Part shown: piece by piece, positions 46,831-56,800 of the stretch
How positions within the stretch are numbered: position 1 is the first letter of the stretch
How the letters are laid out: the number at the start of each line of letters is the position of its first letter
Source: Planctomycetaceae bacterium
GTDB lineage: Bacteria > Planctomycetota > Planctomycetia > Pirellulales > Pirellulaceae
Reading direction: 5' to 3'
Length of the DNA: 64,000 nucleotides
Assembly (NCBI GenBank): GCA_016794985.1
Contig: JAEUIQ010000101.1
Span: forward strand, 47,013-111,012
Position numbers and translations under genes: made by a program
The notes under the pieces: generated by a model
Seen by the model: the letters and a program-made list of their open reading frames with translations, nothing else
What the model was told of the DNA's origin: nothing
Database searches by the model: none

Positions 46831-47952
46831 CTATTTCACCTCGGTCAAAACGTAGATCGCAAACGTCCCCAGCCAATGTTCGCCGGCATAATCGCCCGTG
46901 AATACGTACTCCATTCCGGCTTGCGTGTGTTCTGCTGCTGCCCGCGCCAATCTGTTTCGCAGCGGATTCGATGCCGGCAATGCTTGAACAACGCCTTGAA
47001 GCGTCCACGCCCGATTGAAATTCAGACCCGCCAAATGCACTAGCTTGCCGTCGGTAATGTCGGTCACCGAGACGGGCGTTAAGAACCGCTCCACGGCGGG
47101 TCGCTCTAGGTCAGGTATAAACTTTGCGAACCAGTCGGCGAACTCCTCAGGTCCTAACACACGACGCATCAAGTCCGCTTCGTTCAAGGCTGCTGAGAAG
47201 AAATCTTCGCCCGATGGTTCGTATTCGATGGGGTAGTTTCGATCGGCCAAGTAATAGTCTCGTGACCGTTGGTCAATCATTTCGATCAACCCTTGGTTCT
47301 TTACCGCCACCGCATAATCTCGAATTTGAGCCAGTCCAAAGGCGGTATTCGGATGAACACCGGTTCGAATGGGATAAGCTTGTTTTGGCAAAAATGCCAA
47401 TGTCGCGGCCACCAAGTGTTCCTCCAAGGGTCTGAGATTCTCGCGCCATCGTTGCCCTTGGGGATCTTCCCACTGATGCAATTCTGCGACCAGTCGCAGA
47501 TACCATGCCCAGCCATAAAGTCTTTCAAAGGACTTGTGTTCGGGCTGTTGAAAGTGTTTTGTTTCAGCCTGAATATTGGCCAACGTCAAATGCTGCTCCA
47601 ATCGGTCACGGATTTCTTGGGCTCGGGAAAAGTCCGGCTGGACCTTGAGCAACCTGACCAACATCCAATGCCCGTGCACACTGGAATGCCAATCGAAGCA
47701 ACCGAAAAACGCCGGGGTCAACTCGCGGGGGGGCCGTACGTCGCGTGCGCTTGCCAAAACATTCCCGGGTTTGTTGGGATATTCTTGGTCCAAACCCTTT
47801 AAGGCCAATCCCGCCAGTCTCGCGGCTTGTTCGTCCGTCAAACCGGAGGGCCTCTGATTTTCTTGCGCGAACATCGGTGCTTGGTTCCTAGATATCAGAC
47901 TTACGAGCACCCCAATTAAAATGATGAAGCCCCGGCGTTTCACGAAGGACAT
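46831..47952 (-). CDS. DUF2891-like exported protein
   Basis: A 373-residue protein. A hydrophobic N-terminus (residues 8-22) is followed by a helical alpha/alpha-barrel-like body with ELTPAFFGCFDWHSSVHGHWMLVRLL, RLYGWAWYLRLVAELHQW, RTGVHPNTAFGLA and DFFSAALNEADLMRRVL, matching the DUF2891 family. Biochemical function is unknown; the fold suggests a carbohydrate-active role. It lies between the metal ABC operon and a ZIP transporter gene, 39 bases downstream of the latter. Confidence 0.8.
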   Translation of the reverse strand: MSFVKRRGFIILIGVLVSLISRNQAPMFAQENQRPSGLTDEQAARLAGLALKGLDQEYPNKPGNVLASARDVRPPRELTPAFFGCFDWHSSVHGHWMLVRLLKVQPDFSRAQEIRDRLEQHLTLANIQAETKHFQQPEHKSFERLYGWAWYLRLVAELHQWEDPQGQRWRENLRPLEEHLVAATLAFLPKQAYPIRTGVHPNTAFGLAQIRDYAVAVKNQGLIEMIDQRSRDYYLADRNYPIEYEPSGEDFFSAALNEADLMRRVLGPEEFADWFAKFIPDLERPAVERFLTPVSVTDITDGKLVHLAGLNFNRAWTLQGVVQALPASNPLRNRLARAAAEHTQAGMEYVFTGDYAGEHWLGTFAIYVLTEVK

Positions 47953-47991
47953 AGCGACTCCTAAAAGTACAGCCAGTGGAAAGTTTTTGAG

Positions 47992-48894
47992 CTAACGACC
48001 GGAACCATGATTGAGAAACGGTAATAGTTCGAGCAAGATTACCAACCCGATGCCACCCAACAAACAGGCCGACAGTTTGCCGCGGTCGTGCGAGTGAAAA
48101 TGTAATTCTGGCAAGAGGTCGCTCAGCGAAATGCATAGGAACGTGCCACAAGAAAACGCCAACGCGAACCCCAAGGCCACCGTAGTATCTGCAGGAATCC
48201 AAGTGAACCCAAAGTAAGCCAAACATGCGGCTACCGGACCAAGAACGGCGTAGACGCCAATGACCGCGAGGCGTTCCCGCACCGGCCAATGACTGACCGC
48301 CATCACCGAGGCGATGCTCATGGCATCCAATGGTTTGTGGAGCGCGATCGCTAAGAAAATTCCAAAGCTCTTGATCAATGCTGCGTCGCTCATGGCACCG
48401 GCTTGTAAGGCTGCCGCCAACGCAATGGCTTCGATGATCGAATGAAGGCCAAGTCCTAGTATCAGCCCCAGCCACGCGAAACTATTTTGGCGACCATTCC
48501 ACGACGCGTGAGCTTCGTTCGTATGATCGTGGTCATGCGCGCACTTCAATGATTCTGGCTTCGCTTCGGCGAAGTGATGGTGATGGTAATCGAATACTCG
48601 AATCAACAAGAACATCACTAACAGTCCCCCCAAGATCGTTAGTCCGATCGTCCGACCATCGTCGAGAATCCCGTAGGCATGGGGTAACAATTGCACCAAG
48701 GCGACCGCCAACATGAAGCCGGCGATAAAGCTCATGACCAATTGAATCCGAACATGGTTCCAATTCCAACGAGTCGGCAACGAACCGCCCAACCAAGCCA
48801 GGGTCAGCAGTACAGCGCAGTAGATCAACAACAAAACAAACGGACTCAAGTCACACTCCAAAGAAACACAGGCAACCTTGCTCGGGCGGCCCAT
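47992..48894 (-). CDS. ZIP-family metal transporter
   Basis: A 300-residue protein with about eight spans. It has a His-rich cytoplasmic loop (FDYHHHHFAEAK, then CAHDHDHTNEAH) and the metal-site helices with GLGLHSIIEAIALAAAL and ALHKPLDAMS, as in ZIP transporters of zinc or other divalent metals. I chose the ATG at 48894 behind GGAGGG rather than the longer frame to 48978. It lies near the metal ABC transporter operon, which supports a role in metal supply. Confidence 0.9.
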   Translation of the reverse strand: MGRPSKVACVSLECDLSPFVLLLIYCAVLLTLAWLGGSLPTRWNWNHVRIQLVMSFIAGFMLAVALVQLLPHAYGILDDGRTIGLTILGGLLVMFLLIRVFDYHHHHFAEAKPESLKCAHDHDHTNEAHASWNGRQNSFAWLGLILGLGLHSIIEAIALAAALQAGAMSDAALIKSFGIFLAIALHKPLDAMSIASVMAVSHWPVRERLAVIGVYAVLGPVAACLAYFGFTWIPADTTVALGFALAFSCGTFLCISLSDLLPELHFHSHDRGKLSACLLGGIGLVILLELLPFLNHGSGR

Positions 48895-49092
48895 TATGCC
48901 CTCCAACTTGTGTTTGGTAAAACCCTGGCCGTCTTGCAGTGGACCGTTCCAGCCTTGCAACTTGCCGTTTTGTGCCAAATCCCAGATCGAAAATCTGACC
49001 GACGGAGCGGTCAGCGACGGTGTCGTGGACCGTTCCTCCGGTCCCAGTTCGAACGCCTAATCGGACTCGGCATCGGCAAAGCCAATGGCCAA

Positions 49093-50016
49093 TTATCGCA
49101 TGATCTCAGCAATTCTCTGTGGATGAGCATAACAATTGAAGCGGTCTTGGGACACAAAACCTAGTAAAGTGACCCCAAAGCGTTGAGCGCAGTCGACCGC
49201 CAAACTGGAAGGGGCCCCGATTCCCGCCAGGACCGGAACTCCAGCGGCCACGGCCTTCTGGATTAGTTCGAGACTGGTGCGACCACTTACAACCAGCACA
49301 TGGTCCGACAAGGGCAGTTGGTCCTCGATGAGCATTCTCCCCAAGAGCTTATCCAAAGCGTTGTGTCGCCCGACGTCTTCCCGCAACAATTGCAGCGGTC
49401 CATTGACTGCAAACAGCCCCGACGCGTGCAAACCGCCCGTCGCGGCAAAGATCCGTTGTGCTGCCCGCAGCAAAGACGGTAAGGACGCGACCCATGCCGG
49501 GGAAATCCGCCAGGACTCCGTGGGTACAAAATCGAGCCCGCGGTGCTCCAAGGCTTCCAACGAACTTTTCCCACACAGGCCGCAACTTGATGTGGTGTAA
49601 AAATGACGCTGCAGCTTTCCGAGATCCACGTCCAGGTCCGCCGCCAAAGCCACTCGGACCACGTTCGAAGTTGGCGAGGGCTGGGCCACGGTTTCTTCAG
49701 TCGCCAGGATATCCTTGGCTCGGCGGACTACCCCTTCACTGAGTAAAAAACCGACAGCCAATTCGTAGTCATCGCCCGGAGTCCGCATAGTGATCGACAA
49801 ACTTCGACTGACGCGCCGGTCGCTCGGGCCATACTGCAGCCGAATTTCCAGCGGTTCTTCGAGTGCAACCGCGTCGTTAGCGTCGGTCGAATCCCACGAG
49901 CGAAACTCCGATTTGACCGTATTGTCAAAGGCCCAGCGACGGATGGGGACGTTGGCGTGACGGGGCACCGGTTGGGTTTGGCATTTGCCGTTGGGCAAAG
50001 GGCGAGGGTCGGACAA
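49093..50016 (-). CDS. fdhD: Formate dehydrogenase accessory sulfurtransferase FdhD
   Basis: A 307-residue protein. FdhD passes sulfur from a cysteine desulfurase to the molybdenum cofactor of formate dehydrogenase. It has LEIRLQYGPSDRRVSRSLSITMRTPGDDYELAVGFLLSEGVV, the sulfur-carrying CxxC in TTSSCGLCGKSS, GGLHASGLF, REDVGRHNALDKLLG and VLVVSGRTSLELIQKAVAAGVPVLAGIGAPSSLAV. The start codon appears to be TTG at 50016. No formate dehydrogenase gene is in the window. The cysteine-rich PSP1-type gene lies 45 bases upstream. Confidence 0.93.
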   Translation of the reverse strand: MSDPRPLPNGKCQTQPVPRHANVPIRRWAFDNTVKSEFRSWDSTDANDAVALEEPLEIRLQYGPSDRRVSRSLSITMRTPGDDYELAVGFLLSEGVVRRAKDILATEETVAQPSPTSNVVRVALAADLDVDLGKLQRHFYTTSSCGLCGKSSLEALEHRGLDFVPTESWRISPAWVASLPSLLRAAQRIFAATGGLHASGLFAVNGPLQLLREDVGRHNALDKLLGRMLIEDQLPLSDHVLVVSGRTSLELIQKAVAAGVPVLAGIGAPSSLAVDCAQRFGVTLLGFVSQDRFNCYAHPQRIAEIMR

Positions 50017-50061
50017 TCAAGACTCACTTCCGGAGAAAATGGCGGATGACGGTTGGGGGGA

Positions 50062-50706
50062 TCACGAACGCTTGCCGCACCCTCCACTCAAAGCACAGGA
50101 TCCACAGCCGTGCTTGCGACTCGTCGAGGCCGCCGTTCCCTCGGCCGCGGGAGCGCCAGATTGGGCGGTGCCTGTTTGGCATCCCGTTCCGTCGCTGCCA
50201 CAATTCGGACCACAACCAACCGCCACCGCCTCGGTGAAACTGCGTATTCCAGTGGATTTGTCGAACAATTCGACCAACTTCTCGGTAGCGGATTCCAGTG
50301 ACCGATCGACATCGCCCAAAAAATGAAAATACAGTCGTTGCCCGTCCAATGGTACATCCACATCAAGGACGATCTGAGCAAAACCATTTTCGCCCAGCCA
50401 GAGATTGCACGCATCGATCCCTTGCGGGACCGCGCGCTCGATTCGTTGCCTGGTCAACAGGTCCGCGTCGGTCGCAATTCGGAGCACCGGTCCAACCCAT
50501 TCTGACTCGGTATCGGCGTCGTCAGTCAGGAACAATTTGACACGCCCCATTTCTAGCCCGCGGCCCGTTTGGCACACCACCCAATCATCGATGGATGCTG
50601 CGATTTGCCAAGGCACTTTGAATCGTCCCCATACGCCGGTCGCTCCGACGATGATCAAAGCAGTCTGATATTCGGAGTCAGTTGATGTGGGCAATGTCGC
50701 GTTCAT
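50062..50706 (-). CDS. PSP1-type protein with Cys-rich C-terminus
   Basis: A 214-residue protein. The core (CQTGRGLEMGRV, LLTRQRIERAV, DGQRLYFHFLGDVDRSLESATEKLVELFDKSTGIRSFTEAVAVGCGPNCG) resembles the PSP1 C-terminal domain (RicT/YaaT-like). The tail has nine or so cysteines (GCGPNCGSDGTGC, then HGCGSCALSGGCG), suggesting Fe-S or Zn binding. It is just upstream of fdhD on the same strand. Function is unknown; a redox or metal-centre role is inferred from the cysteines. Confidence 0.68.
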   Translation of the reverse strand: MNATLPTSTDSEYQTALIIVGATGVWGRFKVPWQIAASIDDWVVCQTGRGLEMGRVKLFLTDDADTESEWVGPVLRIATDADLLTRQRIERAVPQGIDACNLWLGENGFAQIVLDVDVPLDGQRLYFHFLGDVDRSLESATEKLVELFDKSTGIRSFTEAVAVGCGPNCGSDGTGCQTGTAQSGAPAAEGTAASTSRKHGCGSCALSGGCGKRS

Positions 50707-51037
50707 GGGTGTGCCTGTCTCGGATTGGTCGGCGAAGCTGGAAGTTTACCATAGTTTGCGGCTGTTTTGCAGCGCGGGACGCGTTGACATGGCTGGACTT
50801 TCGCGAGACACTGGGCGACTTAACCAGCCGGGGCTTTGTCAAACGATGAGTCAGGAGTGCCGACGCTTGCCGAAGCGCCGTACAGCGCGGGAGGTTGCAA
50901 ATTCCGCCAAGCCGAGTTGCTGGAGTGTTTGAATTTGACAAAGCCCTAGGGACGAAGTTCGATCCATTGAAGGTCGCTCGGAGTCGGAACCAAGTCGATT
51001 GCCTCGTGTTTTCCCTTTGCCAATGAAGTAGGTCCAA
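50707..51037. other. Divergent region upstream of acnA
   Basis: 331 bases with no gene. A candidate sigma-70 promoter for acnA is TTGACA (50935-50940), a 17-base spacer and TTCGAT (50958-50963). Another perfect TTGACA at 50784 has a poor -10 box. Nothing else was recognised. Confidence 0.35.
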
Positions 51038-53758
51038 ATGAGTTCTTCTGCCTCAGCCAATCCATTTCAAGCACAGGCCACTTTTTCGTTCCAGGGGGAG
51101 CGTGGTCCGGAATCAGCGACCTTCTTTCGTCTCGCCAAGCTCCAAGAAGACGGCTTGGCTCAAGTCGATCGCTTGCCCTATTCGATCCGGATTCTCTTGG
51201 AAAGCGTGTTGCGAAATTGCGATGAATTTGAAGTGACACGGCAGGATGTTTTGAATCTAGCCACTTGGGAAGCAGCAAAACCAGCTCAAGTTGAAATCCC
51301 ATTCAAACCGTCTCGGGTCGTGTTGCAGGATTTTACCGGTGTTCCGGCGGTCGTGGACTTGGCTGCGATGCGCAGCGCCATGCAGCGGTTGGGCGGCAAT
51401 CCCAAAAAGATCAATCCGTTGGTGCCGGTCGACCTCGTGATCGACCATAGTGTGCAGGTGGACTTTTTCGGCAGCGATCAGTCCTTGCAACAAAATGTGG
51501 AGTTGGAGTTTGAACGCAATCAACAGCGGTACGAGTTCCTGCGTTGGGGCCAAGAGGCCTTCGACAACTTCCGCGTGGTTCCGCCGAACGTCGGGATCGT
51601 GCATCAAGTGAATTTGGAGTTTTTGGCCAAGGGTGTCTTCTTGCGGTCCATGAACGGCCAAGTCGTGGCGTTGCCCGATACCTTGGTCGGCACGGACAGC
51701 CACACAACGATGATCAATGGCCTGGGTGTTTTGGGGTGGGGCGTTGGTGGTATTGAGGCCGAGGCCGCCATGCTGGGGCAACCTATTTACATGCTGATGC
51801 CAGAGGTGATTGGCTTCGAAGTCGTGGGACAACTGCCTCCTGGAGCCACGGCAACAGATATGGTGTTGACGGTAACGCAAATCTTGCGGAAGGCCGGGGT
51901 CGTTGGCAAGTTTGTCGAATTCTTTGGTAGTGGCTACGCTTCGATGAGCTTGGCGGATCGCGCGACGATCGCGAATATGGCTCCCGAGTACGGTGCCACG
52001 ATGGGCTTCTTCCCGGTCGATGACGAGACGTTGAATTACCTTCGCAGAACCGGTCGCACCGCAGCCGAAGTTTCCTTGGTCGAGAATTACTACAAAAGCC
52101 AAGGCTTGTTCTATTCGCCGAGCGCCCCTCAGCCGGTGTACACCCAGCAGCTCAAGTTGGATTTGTCGACGATCCGGCCAAGTTTGGCCGGGCCAAAGCG
52201 TCCGCAGGATCGCGTGGCTTTGACAGACGTCAAAACGGGTTTCAAAGCGGCGTTAACGGCGCCGATCGGCCCAGCCGGTTACGCCTTGCCAGCCGAGCGA
52301 TTGTCCGCCACCGGCAAGTACCAAGAGAATGGAGCGACGTTCGAGCTCAAGCACGGCGCGGTGGCCATCGCGGCGATCACCTCCTGTACGAATACCTCAA
52401 ACCCATCGGTCTTGGTAGCGGCAGGTTTGGTCGCCAAAGCAGCCAACGAACGCGGGCTGCAAGTGGCACCTTACGTCAAAACCAGTCTAGCGCCGGGTTC
52501 GCGGGTCGTCACCGACTATTTGAACAAGGCCGGGCTAAGCGAACACTTGGATAGCCTAGGGTTCCAAACGGTCGGCTACGGTTGCACAACCTGCATCGGC
52601 AACAGCGGCCCGTTACCCGACGCGGTCGCCAAAGCCATTACGGAAGGCGACTTGGTAGCTGCCGCCGTGTTGTCCGGCAATCGTAACTTCGAAGGTCGCG
52701 TCAGCCCGCTCACGAAGGCTAATTATTTGGCCAGCCCGCCCTTGGTAGTCGCGTATGCGTTGGCCGGCACGGTCGATATCGACTTTGCTGCCGAACCATT
52801 AGGGAAAGATCGCCATGGCCGACCGGTCATGTTGGCCGACATTTGGCCGACTCGGGATGCGGTAGAAGCCGTCGTCAAGTCGTGCATTACTCCCGAGATG
52901 TTTACCTCCCGCTATGCTGGAGTCTTCAAGAGCAACGAGACTTGGAATCAGATCCCGGTAACCAAGGGCGAGCTGTACCAGTGGCAAGAGGACAGCACCT
53001 ACATTCACGAACCTCCGTTCATGGCGGCCATGACTTCGGAAGCTCAAGCGGTACCGCCGATCCGCGGCGCAAGGGTACTTTTGGCACTCGGTGATAGTGT
53101 GACCACCGATCACATCTCGCCGGCCGGCTCGATTGGGAAAGATTCACCAGCTGGCCGATATTTGATTTCTCGTGGGGTGCAGCCCAAAGACTTCAACAGT
53201 TACGGTTCACGACGCGGCGATGACCGTGTGATGGTCCGCGGCACGTTTGCGAATATTCGGATCAGGAACCAAGTCGCACCGGGCACCGAAGGCGGGTGGA
53301 CGAAGTTGCTGACAACCGGCGAAGTGATGTCTGTTTACGATGCCTCGATGGCCTATCAACAAGCGGGAATCCCACTCGTGATCCTGGCCGGGGCGGAGTA
53401 CGGCACCGGCAGTTCGCGAGACTGGGCGGCGAAGGGGACCATGATGCTGGGCGTGAAGGCAGTCATGGCCGCCAGCTACGAACGCATTCATCGCAGTAAT
53501 CTAGTTGGCATGGGAATCCTGCCGCTACAGTTTCCGGCAGGAACCACCTGGCAAAGCTTGGGTCTAACCGGCGAAGAAGTCTTCGATTTCCCGGAGTTGG
53601 AACAGTTGAAGCCTTTGGGGTCCACCTTGGTCGTCGCGAAGAAGGCCGATGGGTCCGAAGTGAAATTCCAAGCCACGGTTCGCATCGACACGCCCGTTGA
53701 GTTGGTCTATTACCAAAACGGCGGCATTCTGCCGACGGTGGTCCGAAAACTGCTGTAG
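51038..53758 (+). CDS. acnA: Aconitate hydratase
   Basis: A 906-residue enzyme of AcnA/IRP1 length that interconverts citrate and isocitrate in the TCA cycle (cytoplasm). The [4Fe-4S] ligands are in AITSCTNTSNPSVL and GYGCTTCIGNSGPL. DSHTTMINGLGVLGWGVGGIEAEAAMLGQP and the swivel domain GAEYGTGSSRDWAAKG, followed by RIHRSNLVGMGILPLQF, are intact. It is probably monocistronic. The downstream giant gene begins 50 bases after it. Confidence 0.97.
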   Translation: MSSSASANPFQAQATFSFQGERGPESATFFRLAKLQEDGLAQVDRLPYSIRILLESVLRNCDEFEVTRQDVLNLATWEAAKPAQVEIPFKPSRVVLQDFTGVPAVVDLAAMRSAMQRLGGNPKKINPLVPVDLVIDHSVQVDFFGSDQSLQQNVELEFERNQQRYEFLRWGQEAFDNFRVVPPNVGIVHQVNLEFLAKGVFLRSMNGQVVALPDTLVGTDSHTTMINGLGVLGWGVGGIEAEAAMLGQPIYMLMPEVIGFEVVGQLPPGATATDMVLTVTQILRKAGVVGKFVEFFGSGYASMSLADRATIANMAPEYGATMGFFPVDDETLNYLRRTGRTAAEVSLVENYYKSQGLFYSPSAPQPVYTQQLKLDLSTIRPSLAGPKRPQDRVALTDVKTGFKAALTAPIGPAGYALPAERLSATGKYQENGATFELKHGAVAIAAITSCTNTSNPSVLVAAGLVAKAANERGLQVAPYVKTSLAPGSRVVTDYLNKAGLSEHLDSLGFQTVGYGCTTCIGNSGPLPDAVAKAITEGDLVAAAVLSGNRNFEGRVSPLTKANYLASPPLVVAYALAGTVDIDFAAEPLGKDRHGRPVMLADIWPTRDAVEAVVKSCITPEMFTSRYAGVFKSNETWNQIPVTKGELYQWQEDSTYIHEPPFMAAMTSEAQAVPPIRGARVLLALGDSVTTDHISPAGSIGKDSPAGRYLISRGVQPKDFNSYGSRRGDDRVMVRGTFANIRIRNQVAPGTEGGWTKLLTTGEVMSVYDASMAYQQAGIPLVILAGAEYGTGSSRDWAAKGTMMLGVKAVMAASYERIHRSNLVGMGILPLQFPAGTTWQSLGLTGEEVFDFPELEQLKPLGSTLVVAKKADGSEVKFQATVRIDTPVELVYYQNGGILPTVVRKLL

Positions 53759-53808
53759 GTCATTCTCGAACGACCGGAACGATTGGCTTCAACGAAAAAG
53801 ACAGCCAA

Positions 53809-56800
53809 ATGTATCGACTTCGCTACCGCCGTCCCGACGCAACGATGTCCTATCCAACGACATCCGATGCTACGACGTCTGTTGCAACGACGTCCGATCC
53901 AACGAAGTTTCATTGCGCACGCATCTTGGTACCTTGGGTGCTGATCGCGTGCGTTTTTATTTGCCCCTCCGTGAAAGCGCAACCGGACAGGTCCGATGAC
54001 GGTCGGCCGACGGCGGTCAGCGACGTTCGGTTGGCCACGTTCGACATCGACGCCACGCCAGAGGTGGGCATGATGATGGCGTACGATCCGGTCCGGCGCG
54101 TCGATGAACTTGGGCTCCGGTGTCGGGGCATTGTGTTGTTAGGCAGTGGGCAACCCATTGTTCTGTGCGCGATTGACTGGATTGGGATTGGCAACGAAGG
54201 CCATGATTTGTTTCGTGAGGTTTTGGCACAAGCGGCTGGAACGATTCCATCACGGGTTGCCGTACATACCTTGCATCAACATGACGCGCCGCGTTTTGAT
54301 GCTTCGGCGGAACAATTGCTGATCGAGGCGGGGGTCAGCGATCTGGGGTCTTTTCAGAGTGCTTTGGCACGGGATGTTTTGCGTCGGTTATCGGTTGCGG
54401 TCCAACGAAGTCTAGCGAATCCGAAACCAGTTACGGACTTCGGTTACGGAGTTGCCGAAGTTAAAGAAGTCGCATCGAACCGGCGCATCTTGGGCACCGA
54501 CGGGAAAGTTCGCGCGACCCGATATACCGCCACGCGAGATCCAGCGCTGCGGGCTGAACCGGAGGGCGTGATCGATCCTCAACTTACTTCGCTCGCGTTC
54601 TACAACGGTGCCGAACCCCTGGCGATCTTGACCTATTACGCTTGCCATCCACAAAGCTATTATCGAACGGGAGTCCCGAGCCCCGACTTTCCGGGGATTG
54701 CCCGATTCATGCATGGTCAAGATGTCCCCTCAGCGCTGCATGTCCATTTCAATGGTGCAGGTGGCAACTTGGGGGCCGGAAAATACAACGATGGTAGTCC
54801 AGAAAATCGACTGATCTTGGCAGGGCGCGTGGCCGACGGTATGCGAATGGCATTGCGGAACAACAGTCGCATGCCTTTGTCTTCCGCGATGATTGACTGG
54901 TTGGTCGAACCAGTTCATTTGCCGGTCTCCGACCATTTGGATCCGGTCGTCATGCGACGCAGCTTGTCCGAGTGGAAAACCACGGATTTCTTTGGAAGCC
55001 CGGACCGGTTGGCTTTTTGGCTTCGAGCTCAATCTGGACAACCCGTGGAGTTATCGTGCCTGAGTATTGGACCTGTTCGTGTTCTGCACATGCCCGGTGA
55101 ATTGTTCGTTGAATATCAGTTGGCGGCAAAAGCACTGCGACCGGATCTGACGATCGCGATGGCCGCTTATGGAGATTACGCGCCGGGCTATATCGGAACG
55201 GCGATCGCCTATGAACAGGGTGGCTATGAGACCGAACCTCGTTCGAGCAACGTGGGGCCGGGCGTTGAAGCGGTGTTGACCGACGCATTGAAAAAACTTT
55301 TGTTACCCGAAACTACTCCGCCCGACTACCAATCGCAATTGCCAAGGATCGCACCCGTCGAACCCGCTCACGCCGAGGCCACTTTTGAATTGGCCGACGC
55401 GTTCACGATGCAGTTGACCGCTGCCGAGCCATTAGTCACCAGCCCGGTCGCGATGCAGTGGGACGAGCAAGGCGATTTATACGTGTGCGAAATGCGAGGC
55501 TACAGTGAGCATCGTGAGGATCGATTGTCACGCATCGTTCGCTTGCGCGACCTCAACGACGATGGGGTTTACGACGAGAGCAAAGTATTTGTCGATCAAC
55601 TTTATTGGCCAACGGCCTTGTTTCCTTACGCAGGTGGCTTGTACGTCGTTGATGCACCGCATGTCTGGTACTTCCGCGACACCGACGGGGACGGTCAGGT
55701 GGATCAGAAAGACCTGGTTCTGACTGGGCTGGGGACGAACAACGTCCAGGGTTTGGCCAACTCGTTTCGATGGGGTTTGGACAATCGGATTCACTTGGCT
55801 TGTAGTTCAAATGGCGGCCAAGTGTTTCGACCATCAGCAGGGTCTCCATCGGCCGTCGAGTTGCGTGGCCGAGACCTCGCCATCAATCCCCGCGACGGGA
55901 GTTTTGAGCTGACCACAGGTGCCGCCCAACATGGCATGGCGTTTGACGATTGGGGCCACAAGTTTGTATGTTCGAACAGTGATCACTTGCAACAAGTCTT
56001 GTACGAAGACCGATATTTGACGCGTAACCCGCATGTTCTTGCCGCGCCGGGGCGTGTGTCCATTGCCGTGGATGGACCTCAGGCCGAAGTTTTCCGGATT
56101 AGCCCGGTTGAGCCGTGGCGGATTCTGAGGACGCGATTGCGGGTCACGGGTGTCGTCAGCGGATTGATTGAAGGCGGTGGCCGCGCAGCGGGGTATTTCA
56201 CCAGTGCCACGGGGATCAATATCTATCGTGGTGACGCATACCCCGCCGAATGGCGTGATGCGAGTGGTGAATCGGCGATGGCCATCATCGGGGACGTCGG
56301 CGGAAATTTGGTACATCGCAAACGCATCCACAGAGATGGGCTAATGTTCACCGGTCGGAGGATTGATTCGCAGCGGGAGTGGATTGCTTCACGAGACAAC
56401 TGGTTTCGCCCGGCCCAATTCGAAAACGCTCCCGATGGAACACTGCATGTGATCGATGTCTATCGCGAAGTCATCGAGCACCCGCAGAGCTTGCCGCCTG
56501 ATATCAAACAACATCTCGACTTGAACTCGGGGCGAGACCGAGGTCGACTCTATCGAATCTTGCCTGTTGGTTTTCAACATCGACCTACACCGCAACTGCG
56601 CCACAGTTCATCCGAACACTTGGTCTCGCTCTTGGCGCATCCAAACGCATGGCATCGCGAAGCAGCGGCACGTTTGTTGTACGAAAGACAAGATCCGGCA
56701 GTTCGCAAGTCCTTGGAAGCCATGGTTCATGGCTCCACGAGTGCTCTCGGCCGCTTGCACGCGTTGTGCACCTTGGCGGGGCAGGGAGCGTTGTCGGTAG

